A stretch of 64,000 nucleotides of DNA from Rhizoclosmatium globosum (GCA_002104985.1 MCGO01000022.1:531268-595267); one strand, 5' to 3'; shown: positions 20,601 to 31,186, numbered from the stretch's first letter. Notes: generated by a model from the sequence alone, not told the origin. Translations and numbers: made by a program.

Positions 20601-22266
20601 GAAAAACAACATCATACTGCGTTATTAGTGGAAAATCATGCAACAATGCCTTCTCAACGTGTCGAAATCGAGACAACCTATCCACTTCAGAAAGTATCTG
20701 AATCGCATTATAATTTCTCAACAGCAGAAGAGGAGAATGAAGAAGGAAGTGCAGATTCTAAGCCTGTTTCGGCACCCGAATTTGATGTTGACGGCATTCT
20801 TGGTGATAACAACGACGAAGAGGAAGAAGACATCAATTCCGACATTCACGTCACATTCCAAGATAATGTCATTGAGCAAGAAAGCAGTAAATCCTGGCAT
20901 CGCCCTGCAACGAGAGGGGTGATGGAAGAAATAGATCAAGACTCTGAAGAGGTTTACAATTCATCAGAGTATGAAGATGATGAAACTGAAAAGATAACAA
21001 CGACCAGAAAGAAACGAAGTCGTGGCAAAAAGGCGATGAAACGCGTCGTTCGAGTAAACCCATCAAGAATTGAAGACGATGAAAGACGTGAAGATACAGC
21101 CGTGGCAGCTGAGCCACAGTTTCCAGAAACTCCGCAAAAAACATATCGTATCTCAACAGGCCTTATGACATTCCCGATACCAGAAACTGAAGCAGAAATC
21201 GAGCTTAAAGTGAAACGAGATTTGAATGAAGATGCCTGGGAAAGAAGCAAACAAAAAATATGCAAAGCAAAGCAGAAGCGAAGTAAAGCGAGAGGGTTGA
21301 CTGAGGCTGGATCAGTTTCAACTCCTCCCAGTGCTGTTGTGCGAAGTGTAACTCCGACTTTACCAGCAGTAAAAGACACTAGTGCCATGAAACAAAAATT
21401 GAAAGGAGAGAAAGAACGAGCGGCAGATGCCAAAATAGCAAAAGAACTGGAACAAAATGAATTAAGGCGGTGAGTTATCTCAAACTCCTATTTTTTACTG
21501 ACATCAAAGAATAGACAACGAGAACAAGAGCAAATGGACTTAATTGCAAGCAGGTCTCGTATTCGCGCAGCTCAAAAGGCAGCTGAAAAGGAAATGGCGC
21601 TCGCAGCAGCTCGTGCCTCATCTACCATATCTCACGTGTCGTCAAACTCCCTCAAACTGCCCCCTGTAGCAGGGCCGAATCAAATTGTTGCTGCGACGTC
21701 TTCATCGGCTCAACTCAAACACAAGAAAACCCCGATGGCTGTTGTCCCCAAAATGCAATCAAATCGAAAGCTCATAAAAAACGCGTTACAAGTCTGTCTT
21801 GCTGGAACAGTGAATGAAAAAGTCAAAAATGAAGTTCTAGAGGTAAGTCATCCCAACACACTTTGCTCTTGTGCCTGAAATCAATTTTTAGGACCTCGAA
21901 ACATCATCCGCGAACCATTTCATAATTCTCTTCCGAGGCTTGAAAAACCACGCCTTTAAAGGACTTTACTCATACGATCCACAATTACACCAAGTCCTTC
22001 GCGTTTATGCACCTGCGGCAATATCTTCTCCTCAACGACCTGCGACATCGTTCTTACCCGACATTGTCCCACCAACACCTGGAACCCCGAACATATCTGT
22101 TGTCGGACCAAACACAATCGCGGAGTCGGATGTACTGGAGTACTATAAATACGACAGTGGATCACGCAGTTTTAAGGCATTGCCCACAAAAAGTTTCGGC
22201 GTTAGCGTGCATGCGGTCGCAGTGAGAAGTGATTACGGCAGACGTATTTTGGAGTCGAATAAATAA
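17670..22266 (+). CDS. CAMSAP/Patronin-like microtubule minus-end protein (CH and CKK domains)
   Basis: Supported exons: 17670-17876, 17928-18736, 18785-about 19386, about 19441-19518, about 19594-21469, 21515-21842, 21892-22266. The C-terminal 125 residues form a CKK domain (HFIILFRGLKNHAFKGLYSY, then LEYYKYDSGSRSF and VSVHAVAVRSDY), which binds microtubule minus ends. The N-terminal half ends in a CAMSAP-type calponin-homology region (DFRDGRAFNIIASYYG, then FRYLLQVFLYELFQACVK). Between lie about 700 acidic, disordered residues and a charged helix (about 21380-21580). The junction at 19380-19600 is uncertain: the CH end continues best into a frame that stops, while another splice (GTG at 19342) keeps the frame but removes the CH end. 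Nuclear or cytosolic regulation cannot be inferred. The family is best known from animals. Confidence 0.82.
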
Positions 22267-22340
22267 AGGGAAATGATATATGAAAGGCATTCGTTCACTT
22301 TTGTGGAGAGAATATATACTTAACCTGCTTGCATTGCACA

Positions 22341-22412
22341 GACTCCTTGGCGCAACGGTAGCGCGTTCGTCTCCAAAGCGAAAGGTTGCGTGTTCAAATC
22401 ACGTAGGGGTCA
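22341..22412 (+). tRNA. tRNA-Trp (CCA)
   Basis: A full cloverleaf: acceptor GACTCCT/AGGGGTC with discriminator A, anticodon stem TTCGT/GCGAA with loop CTCCAAA, and T-arm with GTTCAAATC. There is no intron. It is identical over all 72 bases to the gene at 31115-31186. Confidence 0.95.
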
Positions 22413-24799
22413 GCGCCAGGGGGGGGGGGGACTGCCTGTTGGATTTTGCAAATCTGTGAAATCCAGCATTTCCAGAAATCCATCGTCCACCAGCCCTCGC
22501 AGTCACACCATCAGCCTACCTTCATCCACTGTTTTTAAACGTTGTAAACAAGCATTGCCATCTCACAATCTACTATCTTATGCGAAACAGAGTGAAGAAC
22601 ACCAAGTTGGTGGACAATACCTTCACTGTCTTGGTCCCTCAATTATTGATCCAATGCCTTCCTCTAACAGAGCTCCAATGCGACAGTTATATCAGTGAGT
22701 CGCTATCTTGGTTGCACTCTATCTAAGACTGGACAATAGAGCTGCAGCCTACAGCTGAAGGAGTTTGCAATGTACATCCTTCCTTGACGAGGGACATGGG
22801 CCGAGATGCTACAGTTGCGACTCAAAATAGTCAGATCCAGCAGTCTTTTGGTGATCAAAAACGGATTACGCTGCCTTGTGGCAGAAGCAAGGTTGTTTCC
22901 CATCAGGTATTGTTCATGGGAGTACTCAGGGACTCTCAATCTGATCCGATGTCCAACTTGTGCTGTCGCTGATCTCAGAGCTAGGTGAATCGAGTAAGTG
23001 AACTGAGAAACTGTTAGCATTGTATCTATTTAGCCAATCACAACTGTAAATCCCTCTCTCTGTGTTTCTGTGTAGCAATCGTGAATTCCTCTGAGTGTTC
23101 CACTGCTTATTTGTCACTGTTTATTTAAAATAAATTACTGAGAGGCTCACATTTTGTTTGTAATGCAGAGAAAACTCAATTAAATCCATGAAGGACATAT
23201 TTTGAATCATCTATTGATAAAATGAAACTGGAACAAAAATCAAGCAGGAAGCACCTTCTACTGGATCCGCAAGTCAGTGTTAGACAGCAAGCATTAGATA
23301 ATTAATATCTCTAAACGTCAACTCTTATAATTATTTAGCATTTTCTGAAATGATTTGCTTCATATTCGTGACTTGATTTCTAAGGACTGTGTTACGTCAA
23401 ACAAGGTCTCATCTCCAGATTTTACGAAGTTACACAACCCGTGCATACCAGATTGCACAAGCCCGTGTATATTGAATTGGGCTGAGTCCCCGGCCCCTGG
23501 GCAGGGGCCGGGTACTCGGGCTTGACCCAATTTAGCAAGGATTTTTCCAAAGACCGGGAGATGCTCATGTTACACTCAGAATTGTGGAGATTGTACCCCG
23601 TGTGACGTTGTACTTATGTAACACACGCACAAAATGGAGGAAGGGAGAACAGAAAGCGTCGAAAAAATAATGAACATGAATCGTAAAATATCGGAAATAA
23701 TCTCTTTCAATATTACACTGAATGTATAGTAGAAGTATCAATGGCAGAAAAAGATGTTGGAGTTCATGAACCCAACATATATCGCTTTATTCTGCTCTAA
23801 GCAATAAATATATCATTGTAATTCTTTCCAATTGAATCTATCGTATCTGTGGTTCTAACTGCCGTTTGACAAAGTTCAACAAAACTCCAAAAATAACGAA
23901 TCGCACTCATTCGGAAGACTCTGATTGATTGCTTTACTTGCCAATAAGAGGAGACTTTGGTTGGGAGTGATGGTGGGTTGCTGGTTTTGTTGGGACATTT
24001 TGTGAAAAATTGCGCAAGTCGCCATTTTGTCGAATTAGACCCCCCCAGTACCCGGCCCCTGGCCCCTGGGTCAGCGTTTTGCGTTGTGATGTTGGGAAGC
24101 GATGTTGCCCGGGCCGTTGCGCTCTTTGACGACCTGTCTCAAAGCGAACGCGGCGAACTTGGTTATGAGGAAGTAATGGAATGCTCATCAGGTCGAATAA
24201 TCTTGTCCGGGCTGTAACTGCAGAAGAAATGGTTGACTTTTACGCGATTACTGGTGGTATACCTTCCCTTTTCTGAATCCACTCCTGTACTTTCCTGATT
24301 TCCGCTGTGCTTATTTACATATTTATAAATCACGCCCGATTCAAACAAAATAAAGCATGGCCAAAACATGTGCATTGCATAGAACTGAAGTTGTTCACAC
24401 AATTGCAACAAATAAATCCGATTCTAGGTATTTCAAGGAACCATACAATCGCTGAGAAGAAATTATTCTTTTTATTTATGCCATGAATCATTGTCATAAA
24501 TTGTAATTGTTTCTGGCTTTTTAAGTAGTCTGTTTTGATGTCCTAATTATGCGAAAGTCAGCAAATCAATCCTGGCAATGTAACTATTATAATATTTTTG
24601 TCATTTCTCTAACGTAGCTCCGCAGTGCTACATCCGGAAAAGGCCTCAAAATCGTATTTCTAGATTGACATATCAATACTGCAAACGTACATAATACGTA
24701 AATGACAAGCATTATCCGAATTATTGAACGTTTATATCATATCGAGAGCCGGTTATCATATCTACGATCAGGTAGCCGTCATTGTGACCAACGAAATAA
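22413..24799. other. Intergenic region without a supported gene
   Basis: No ORF shows a recognisable domain or consistent splicing. It begins with a 12-G run at about 22419, is AT-rich from 23100 on, and contains the GC-rich hairpin at 23484-23519 and a related CCCGGCCCCTGG stretch near 24050. Confidence 0.5.
23484..23519. repeat. GC-rich inverted repeat
   Basis: CCCGGCCCCTG and CAGGGGCCGGG are perfect 11-bp inverted arms around a short spacer. Weaker outer arms (AATTGGG...CCCAATT) extend it to about 55 bp. A related half-motif with AGTACCCGGCCCCTGG occurs near 24050. This could be the remnant tip of a small inverted-repeat element. Confidence 0.6.
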
Positions 24800-24881
24800 G
24801 GGCAGATGACCGAGCGGTCCAAGGTGCCACGTTAAGGCCGTGGTCTCTCCGGAGGCGTGGGTTCGAATCCCACTCTGCTCA
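24800..24881 (+). tRNA. tRNA-Leu (AAG)
   Basis: A type II tRNA of 82 nt with a long variable arm. Acceptor GGGCAGA/TCTGCTC, anticodon stem CCACG/CGTGG with loop TTAAGGC, T-arm GTGGG-TTCGAAT-CCCAC, discriminator A. No intron. Confidence 0.93.
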
Positions 24882-25331
24882 AGTGTTTTGGCGGTGCGTG
24901 GCGGCGGCGGTATTACGAGGTTTGGTGGTAGTTGGTGCTGGAAGAAGTTCAGTGTTTTTGATTTGGTCCGAACAAATCCTGCAAACGCGGTTCTGGACCA
25001 ATTACAATCTATAATCGTGAAAACAAGGCGGTGTTGGCAGTGGTGGCGGTTTGGAGTCAGGGGCTGTTAAAAATCGCATCAAAGTATCCACCCATTACAC
25101 GCGTTTCCATCCATGACAATTATTCAAATCATTTAACTACACTCTGTTTCAACGTTGATGATTATGAACAGAGTGTATGAATGAAAGTGCATGAAGGTAA
25201 GCAGTTTGTTAAGCTTGAAGTTGGTTATATCATCTATACTTCAATACTGTACGTTTTTTTTAACGGCGGGTGGCAAGTATTGGCGCGTTTCTGTGAATTT
25301 CAGAGGAATTTGAGGGAAATTAAAAACAGAT

Positions 25332-25403
25332 TCCTAGATCGTCTAGTGGCCAAGATTCCACCCTCTCACGGTGGCGACCGGGGTTCAATTCCCCGTCTGG
25401 GAG
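25332..25403 (+). tRNA. tRNA-Glu (CTC)
   Basis: Cloverleaf of 72 nt: acceptor TCCTAGA/TCTGGGA, anticodon stem CCACC/GGTGG with loop CTCTCAC, T-arm with GGGGTTCAATTCCCC, discriminator G. No intron. Confidence 0.93.
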
Positions 25404-26106
25404 CGCTTTTGGCGGAGGTGAGCTGTATTGTTTAGGTTTGGGTGGAGTTCCTGTTGTCCACATAATGTGGTATCAACCACCTCTCGCAGAATGAACAATT
25501 GGTCCTTCATTATCTAAGTTTCTTTTTGTTGCAAGTTAGTGGTAGTCCAGTGAGAAGAGAGTGTTTATTGTGTAAGGAGTTGACAAAATTAAAGGACGCC
25601 AGGTCCCCGTTCAATGCGTTGTGAGCGATTTTTGTGGTATTTCTGAATGAAAATCATGCTGCAGTAAACTCGGAACGTAGTGGTAATTCCTCGGTCTCTA
25701 TGGGTGCTCAGGATACTTTTACCCTTGTCACCCATGCAATTCAGTCTCCTACTTTTGCGTAATTCAGTCTGATCTATCTTTCGTACTTAACTTTATTTGG
25801 CCATCATATGATTTTCCGCACTATAAATTATATTTCGCGATACATTCCAAGCCATGAAATTTCATTAGCTGAAGTTGAAACAACAAGAATTGAATAAAGC
25901 GATTTTCGCATAACCCACTGATATATTTCATACGAGTGAGTTATGCAAATGCAGCACGCGCTTGGTTGGTGGCGCAGAATGGAAAGGCTTGCATCGAAAA
26001 TTCGATTTACAGGAGGTCACGTTGGCAATCAGACCCACGAGACTCTTTGTGCTGTGTTTTTTGAACGCGTGAGTCTCAAAGCAAGCAGGCGCCACTTTGA
26101 AAATGG
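25404..26106. other. Intergenic region, nothing recognised
   Basis: AT-rich sequence between tRNA-Glu and the TATA box of the next gene. No domain-bearing ORF and no repeat structure seen. Confidence 0.4.
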
Positions 26107-26112
26107 TATAAA
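26107..26112 (+). promoter_or_regulatory. TATA box
   Basis: TATAAA 74 bp before the ATG of the secreted-protein gene at 26181, with CT-rich sequence 30 bp downstream as a plausible initiation region. Confidence 0.5.
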
Positions 26113-26180
26113 GCAGGCAAGGAATCCCCTTTTAGCTCACTCCAACCAATCAGAATACAAAATCACTCCTACTATAACAA

Positions 26181-27344
26181 ATGCTCTTGTCTCTTGTCTT
26201 GACTGTTGCTACCTTTGTCGCTGCTGCTCCAGCTGGGGAGCCTCTTCCACACAGTGTTTCTTGGCACTTGAAGGACGGCGTCAAGAAGCACGAAGCATTG
26301 AACCTTGCCGCTGCCTCCGCTCACTTGACATACTACGGAGGACCAGTCATCCCAAATGGTATGTCCATTATCCAATCAACAACATTCTCCTAATAAACAC
26401 TCACCACTTAAAAAACAGTTGAGGTTCACCCAATCTTCTACGGTAACGCCAACTACCAATCTCAAACCAATGCTTTCTACGCTGCCGTCACTCAATCTTC
26501 TTGGTTTGATGTTTTCGCCCAATACAATGTTGGCCGTGGATCTGCTGTCCCAGGATTCTCCGTCTCTGCCACCAAGACATCTTTGGATGACGTCAACGAC
26601 CTCCAACCTTTCCTGATCAACTTGGTTAAGGCCGGAACCATCAAGCCAACCGCCAACACGTACTACCCAATTCACTTTGCTCCAGGAATCACCATTACCC
26701 AAGGCGGTAGTGCTTCTTGTTCCGTTTTCTGCGCGTACCATGGAACCATTGACATTTCCTCTCTTAATGTTGGCACCAAGTACCTCTTCTACGGAGTCAT
26801 GCCAGACCAGGGAGGTTCCTGTGCCGGAGGTTGTGGAAGCAACCCATCCCAAGTGAACAACATGTTCTCCGTCGCGTCCCATGAACTCGCCGAGGCTGTT
26901 ACCGATGCTGCCGTCGGCCTTGCTACTGTGATTGGATCACCACTCGCCTGGTACGACCAAACCAACGGCGAGAACGGAGACATCTGTAACGCTCAGCAGG
27001 GAACTACTGTTGGTGGAGATGGAGTTACCTACGTGGTTCAGAAGACTTGGTCTAATGCTGATAACGCGTGTTTGGCTAACAGTGGAAAGCCAGTGACCAC
27101 CACTGCGGGTGGTGTCAAGACCACTACCACTGCCGCCGTTGTGAAGACTACCACTGCTGCTGTTAAGACCACTACCGCCGCTACTACCTGTGCCCACAGC
27201 AAGTGTGTCACTGGTGTTGCGTTGAGATCGTCTTGTGATGCTTGTGTTGGCAAAATTATTGCCCAGGACAGCTACTGTGGATCTACTTCTTGGGACAGTG
27301 TTTGCGTTGGCGAGGTTAAGTCCATTTGTGGAATCACTTGCTAA
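26181..27344 (+). CDS. Secreted HELxE-motif protein with Cys-rich C-terminal module
   Basis: Exons 26181-26358 and 26419-27344; the junction gives N|VEVHPIFYG. The N-terminus MLLSLVLTVATFVAAAPAGE is a signal peptide, so the product is extracellular. The mature part has a globular domain with SHELAEAVTD (about 26880) and AWYDQTNGENGDIC (about 26950), a His-Glu arrangement suggesting metal binding. I do not recognise the exact family; protease activity is inference only. A Thr-rich linker follows (repeats of KTTTAAV, about 27115-27190, likely O-glycosylated). The tail of about 50 residues is CAHSKCVTGVALRSSCDACV...YCGSTSWDSVC, a Cys-rich module seen appended to secreted enzymes. A TATA box lies upstream and AATAAA about 75 bp after the stop. 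Confidence 0.75.
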
Positions 27345-28039
27345 ACTGTGGCGAGCGCGTTTTTTTCTTGTGGTACACAACTCTCTATGTTTTACAGTTG
27401 TCCAGATATCTAGAAATAAATGAATAAGTATTCTGGTTTGAATGAATTGAGTTTCTTTAAATTCTTCGTCATAGTCTGAAGACCGACTGGAAAGCTACGA
27501 GCCAAATTCGATGTAATTGCGCCGAAATAAGATGACTTTGATCCAGCATCGTCTGTTGTGAAAGTTATGAGAGAATCCTTGAATCAAAGTAATCCAATTG
27601 TCAAGAAGTGTGTTGTAGATGAAGTGATTCTCTTGAATCCTTAGACAAGCAGCACCAAACAAGAAAATCAGCGACATCTAGAAAGAACAACACGATTGAT
27701 TCGATGACGGAATAGTCAAACTATTGTGCAAAAATGATACCATTAGTTGATTGTCACGCCCACTTTTACCCACCAAACTATACGTTACCCGAGATTGAGG
27801 AGCACCTCACCAGTCAAATCGATGGCTACTACATTGCGGCCGTTGTAGTCACACCCGAAACACTTGCGGAGAGTGAGACAGTTGCAGACCTGTCGAACAG
27901 GTTCACTCAAATCAAGTCCTGTGCGGGTCTCCATCCAGTCCAACACGTGACTTCATCGAACGAAGGAGCAGTCGTTTCAGTGTCAGCGCATCCGAGCCAT
28001 CTAGGCGGCGTTGTTGAGTTTGTGCGGACAAGGGCCTCA

Positions 28040-28047
28040 GTTGCAGT
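28040..28047 (+). repeat. Target-site duplication, left copy
   Basis: GTTGCAGT, repeated exactly at 28641-28648 on the other side of the hAT element. An 8-bp duplication is characteristic of the hAT superfamily. Confidence 0.93.
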
Positions 28048-28640
28048 TAGGGATGGCTACCCGGTGGTTACCCGATACCCGCGGGTACAAGAGTTCCTCA
28101 TATCTGGTCATTTAGTAACTGTACCCGTACCCGACCGGGTATGACCTACCCGGTTGTATCTGGTTATAAGAGACTAAAATAAAATAAATGATTTAAAGAA
28201 CAGAAATCATATCATCAACAGAATCATTGCAGTCGAAATGTTTCATTGCAAGCTTGGCACTCCCATTGATGGTAAACTCAAAAATTCCGAAACTGCACCA
28301 ATAATGAGTGCAAATAAGCGCCCGTGCGTTAGCAGGAGTGAGTCTTGCTCTTTTACTGTTCAAGATTAATCCAGCAGCGGAGAATAATCGCTCGCAAGGA
28401 ACTGATGATGCTGGGATCATTAAATAATCACAGGCCATTTTCGAAAGTTGCGGGTATGCCTTTGCATGAGATTTCCACCATTTCAGCACTTATAATATAA
28501 GCATTGAATTCGTCAGTAACAGTAACAGGACCAACAGTCAACCCTACCAACCGGGTAAAATGTGTGACAAACCCGAACCCGATAACTATCGGGTATACCC
28601 GGCCCAGGTAATCCGATCAGATACAAAATGGCCATCCCTA
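28048..28640 (-). mobile_element. Non-autonomous hAT transposon (593 bp) retaining the hATC domain
   Basis: Terminal inverted repeats TAGGGATGGC/GCCATCCCTA, flanked by the 8-bp duplication GTTGCAGT. Subterminal regions on both sides are crowded with ACCCG/CGGGT motifs in inverted orientation, likely transposase binding sites. On the minus strand 28193-28489 encodes the C-terminal hAT dimerisation domain (YLMIPASSVPCERLFSAAG, then SKRARLTPANARALI). The rest of the transposase, including the catalytic DDE part, is missing, so it is an internally deleted copy needing a transposase supplied elsewhere. Confidence 0.93.
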
Positions 28641-28648
28641 GTTGCAGT
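28641..28648 (+). repeat. Target-site duplication, right copy
   Basis: Second exact copy of GTTGCAGT next to the right end of the hAT element, followed at once by TGGTGAAATCGG, which continues the interrupted TatD reading frame. Confidence 0.93.
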
Positions 28649-29279
28649 TGGTGAAATCGGGCTCGACTTTTCGCCGTGGATTCTTGAATCGACAGCCAAG
28701 GTTTGATTACTGATTACTCTGATTGATTTGTGGCTGAGGTTGCATCAGGAGTGGGGCGTGAGTGTGGACGAGGTCAAGGCCGAGCAGCGACGAGTGTTTT
28801 CGGCGCAGATTAAATTGGCGAAGGAGCGCGGGCTGCCCGTGAATGTGCACTCGAGAAACGCGGGACATCATGCGATTGCCGTGCTGGAAGAGTGCGGAAT
28901 GCTCGACAGGTGCGTTCATTGGTTCACGTACAACTGGCAACACCTAAACACTGAGACAGAGCCCTTTTGCACGCATTCGATGGTGCTCCAAAACACGCAG
29001 TACGCGCTGCTCAGTTGGGCGCATTGTTCAGTGTTCCTGGTTCAATTGCGCGAGATGATTCCACCAAAAGACTCGTTGATAAGCTTCCCCTGGCAAGTCT
29101 GTGTCTGGAAAGTGATGCTCCCGCTCTGCCTCCTGTCAAAGGCGATCGAACATGGCCGCTCCACAGTGTCGTTATTTCTGCTCAACATATTGCATCCATC
29201 AAAGGTGTTTCAGTTGAGGAGGTTGCTCGTGTCACAACAGAAAACGCGTCAAAACTCTTTCGTTTACAATTAAAGGAAT

Positions 29280-30221
29280 CTATTTCCTGAATAAATACAT
29301 GTCTCTTTTGAATCCTGGAGCTGAATTCGGACTCATTCCCAGTCTCTCACACGATACAAACCCAATCTCTTCCACCAAATATGTAGGAAAGTCTTCAGGT
29401 CTCAGCTTTAGCCTTGCCTTCTTGGCAGCCGATACATTGGTAGGATAAAATCCCACGCTCTCATTCTTGCGCACAGCTTTATCGTATCCTCGGCCACCTT
29501 CCCAACTCTGCGGCTCCAGAATCAACGCACCGCCCTTCCGCAGCACACTCCAACATTTTTGAAAGAACAATTTGAGGCCTGCATCGCCATATCGCACGTG
29601 GATCCATTTCGTGATTGAGAGAGCCAGAACAGTGTCAAACTTGTCTTCCTGATTCGTTGGAACCGGATCCGTCAAGAAATTCGACAAACGAAACGAGACA
29701 TTATGCGGAAAGCCCGTCTCTGGCGGCGCGTGCACAATTGGCAACGGGCCGAGCAGCGTCGGAGCCGTCGACGGAAAGTAGTCCAACGCTCCGTCGGGCC
29801 CAACCTTCGACGCGGCCTGGGCAAGCGCGGCATTTGCTTTCACGACGAGCTTCGGATCAATGTCGACACCCTCGATGTGCGCCGGTCCAAACACCGCCGC
29901 AACGCCGAGCGCCACTTCGCCCACGTTGCAGCCGACATCGAGCACGCGCCGCCCACGCAATTCAGACACAGGAACACGTGACAGCCGTCCGTCAATTCCA
30001 AGCCCGCGATCACTTCGGCGCCGGCGCCCGTAGTAGAAGGCGTAGTTGCCAACACAGAACTCGCCGCCTTTGCTGGTTCCTGATGCTGCTGACGGCTCAG
30101 TCGATGGCTCAATCAATTCAGGTAGACGATCGTCAGGTAACTGCGTCACATGAACTCTTGTTGCTGGAGGTGGTGGGACATTAGCAGGTGCCTTGGTGCG
30201 CAGCGATCGAGGAACAAGCAT
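29280..30221 (-). CDS. Bin3/MEPCE-type RNA 5'-phosphate methyltransferase
   Basis: A single exon; 30221 is the first ATG (MLVPRSLRTKAP), and the stop is at 29280-29282. The family uses S-adenosylmethionine to methylate the gamma-phosphate of small nuclear RNAs such as 7SK, or U6 in fungi. Visible: NYAFYYGRR before the fold, SAM motif I VLDVGCNVGEVAL, acidic motif II GVDIDPKLV, then the family signature LSITKWIHVRYGDAG, and GGALILEPQSWEGGRGYDKA. The C-terminal DFPTYLVEEIGF is also typical. The sequence is GC-rich compared with neighbours. The gene is convergent with TATDN3 and the two coding ends overlap by 11 bp. Confidence 0.92.
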   Translation of the reverse strand: MLVPRSLRTKAPANVPPPPATRVHVTQLPDDRLPELIEPSTEPSAASGTSKGGEFCVGNYAFYYGRRRRSDRGLGIDGRLSRVPVSELRGRRVLDVGCNVGEVALGVAAVFGPAHIEGVDIDPKLVVKANAALAQAASKVGPDGALDYFPSTAPTLLGPLPIVHAPPETGFPHNVSFRLSNFLTDPVPTNQEDKFDTVLALSITKWIHVRYGDAGLKLFFQKCWSVLRKGGALILEPQSWEGGRGYDKAVRKNESVGFYPTNVSAAKKARLKLRPEDFPTYLVEEIGFVSCERLGMSPNSAPGFKRDMYLFRK

Positions 30222-30445
30222 CACTTCGACAGAAAATCAAAGAGTATTAAACAACAACCCTGCCACAATAGTTAACGCAGCTGACAATAGCAACAAATTC
30301 GGAACACAGTTTAATTGATTGATTTCCCAACAAAAGATCTCCAAATTGATCTCTCTTGTTCCTTTGAACCTCTGCGGAAAAATCATTGAAAGCCAGAAGC
30401 CAAAAAAGAGGCACTCCGTATAAAGCTCTTCTAGAAACACTTACC

Positions 30446-30937
30446 ATGTCAGGAATCGCAATTACCCTCCAAGACGCTTCCCCCGCCTGCGTCTTTGCAT
30501 TCACTGTCTACGATAACTCTTACAAACCATGCACTGACAAGACTCTCACTGATTTGGCTGCCTCTGCCTGTTACTGCAAAGTGAATCCCGATTCCATCCC
30601 CACTTACTGCCAAAACGATCCTCCCGCTATTTGGCAGAGCATTTACCAATCGTTTATTGATGGTCGCAAATTACAATGCGATGTCATCAAGACGGATGTG
30701 AAAGCGTACCCTGTCGAGACTCTCCCGGCTGATATTTCGGTGGTTGGCACTGGTATTGGCGCCGGTGCTGGTTTTCCTGTCCAAACTGGGACTTCTACTT
30801 CGACTGTTCAAGTTATTGCCCCTGCGCCTACCTCCACAAAAGCTGGTACGACTCAAGCTGTTACTACCACAAAGTCTGAAGCATACACATTGTCTGTCGG
30901 ATTTATTGCTGCAACAGTGTCTTTCATACTCTTTTAA
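30446..30937 (+). CDS. Small Cys-rich surface-type protein, probably GPI-anchored
   Basis: The first ATG in frame is at 30446, only 27 bp after a TATAAA at about 30419. The protein of 163 residues has a Cys-containing N-terminal domain (CVFAFTVYDNSYKPC, then CYCKVNPDSIPTYCQNDPPA), a Ser/Thr/Ala-rich middle and a hydrophobic C-terminus (YTLSVGFIAATVSFILF) suiting a GPI-attachment signal. No signal peptide is encoded from this ATG, so a first exon may be missing. A paralogue with the same Cys pattern lies at 51581-52045. No function recognised. Confidence 0.65.
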   Translation: MSGIAITLQDASPACVFAFTVYDNSYKPCTDKTLTDLAASACYCKVNPDSIPTYCQNDPPAIWQSIYQSFIDGRKLQCDVIKTDVKAYPVETLPADISVVGTGIGAGAGFPVQTGTSTSTVQVIAPAPTSTKAGTTQAVTTTKSEAYTLSVGFIAATVSFILF

Positions 30938-31114
30938 TTCCCTAACTGAACTTCCAGAATAAATCAATTGCGTATTGAAACTGAAAACCAACAAAATACG
31001 TTTCGCACAAACACAAGCTTAAGCATCAGTAGTTTTTATAGGTTATTGAGTTAATAACTGAATTATATTATATGTTTAACTGTCCATAAATTAATACTCC
31101 TTCATGACAATAAC

Positions 31115-31186
31115 GACTCCTTGGCGCAACGGTAGCGCGTTCGTCTCCAAAGCGAAAGGTTGCGTGTTCAAATCACGTAGGGGTCA
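31115..31186 (+). tRNA. tRNA-Trp (CCA), second copy
   Basis: Identical in all 72 bases to the tRNA-Trp at 22341-22412. Flanking sequences differ apart from two bases, so the copies are not part of an obvious tandem duplication. Confidence 0.95.

Larger units (their letters stand above)
27734..29290 (+). pseudogene. TATDN3-type TatD metal-dependent hydrolase interrupted by a hAT element
   Basis: Coding parts: 27734-28047, (28648) 28649-28700, 28749-28909, 28960-29290. TatD enzymes are metal-dependent DNases/hydrolases. Motifs present: DCHAHF near the start, VGEIGLDF (first part after the insertion), PVNVHSRNAG, LHAFDGAP and LCLESDAP, which are all the metal ligands expected. Overall order and GVSVEEVARVTTENASKLF match the TATDN3 subgroup. 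A 593-bp element sits inside the codons for SVAV|GEIG; removing it with one target-site copy restores the frame exactly. The remaining exons are undamaged, so the insertion is recent, or the element may be removed by splicing, which I cannot test. The 3' end overlaps the convergent methyltransferase gene by 11 bp. Confidence 0.88.

Noticed and set aside
22390..23117. ORFs on both strands after the first tRNA-Trp
   Set aside because: Composition and lack of motifs or splice support suggest chance frames.
29615..30184. Plus-strand Arg/Pro-rich ORF opposite the Bin3 methyltransferase
   Set aside because: Antisense of a GC-rich gene whose domain identity is certain.
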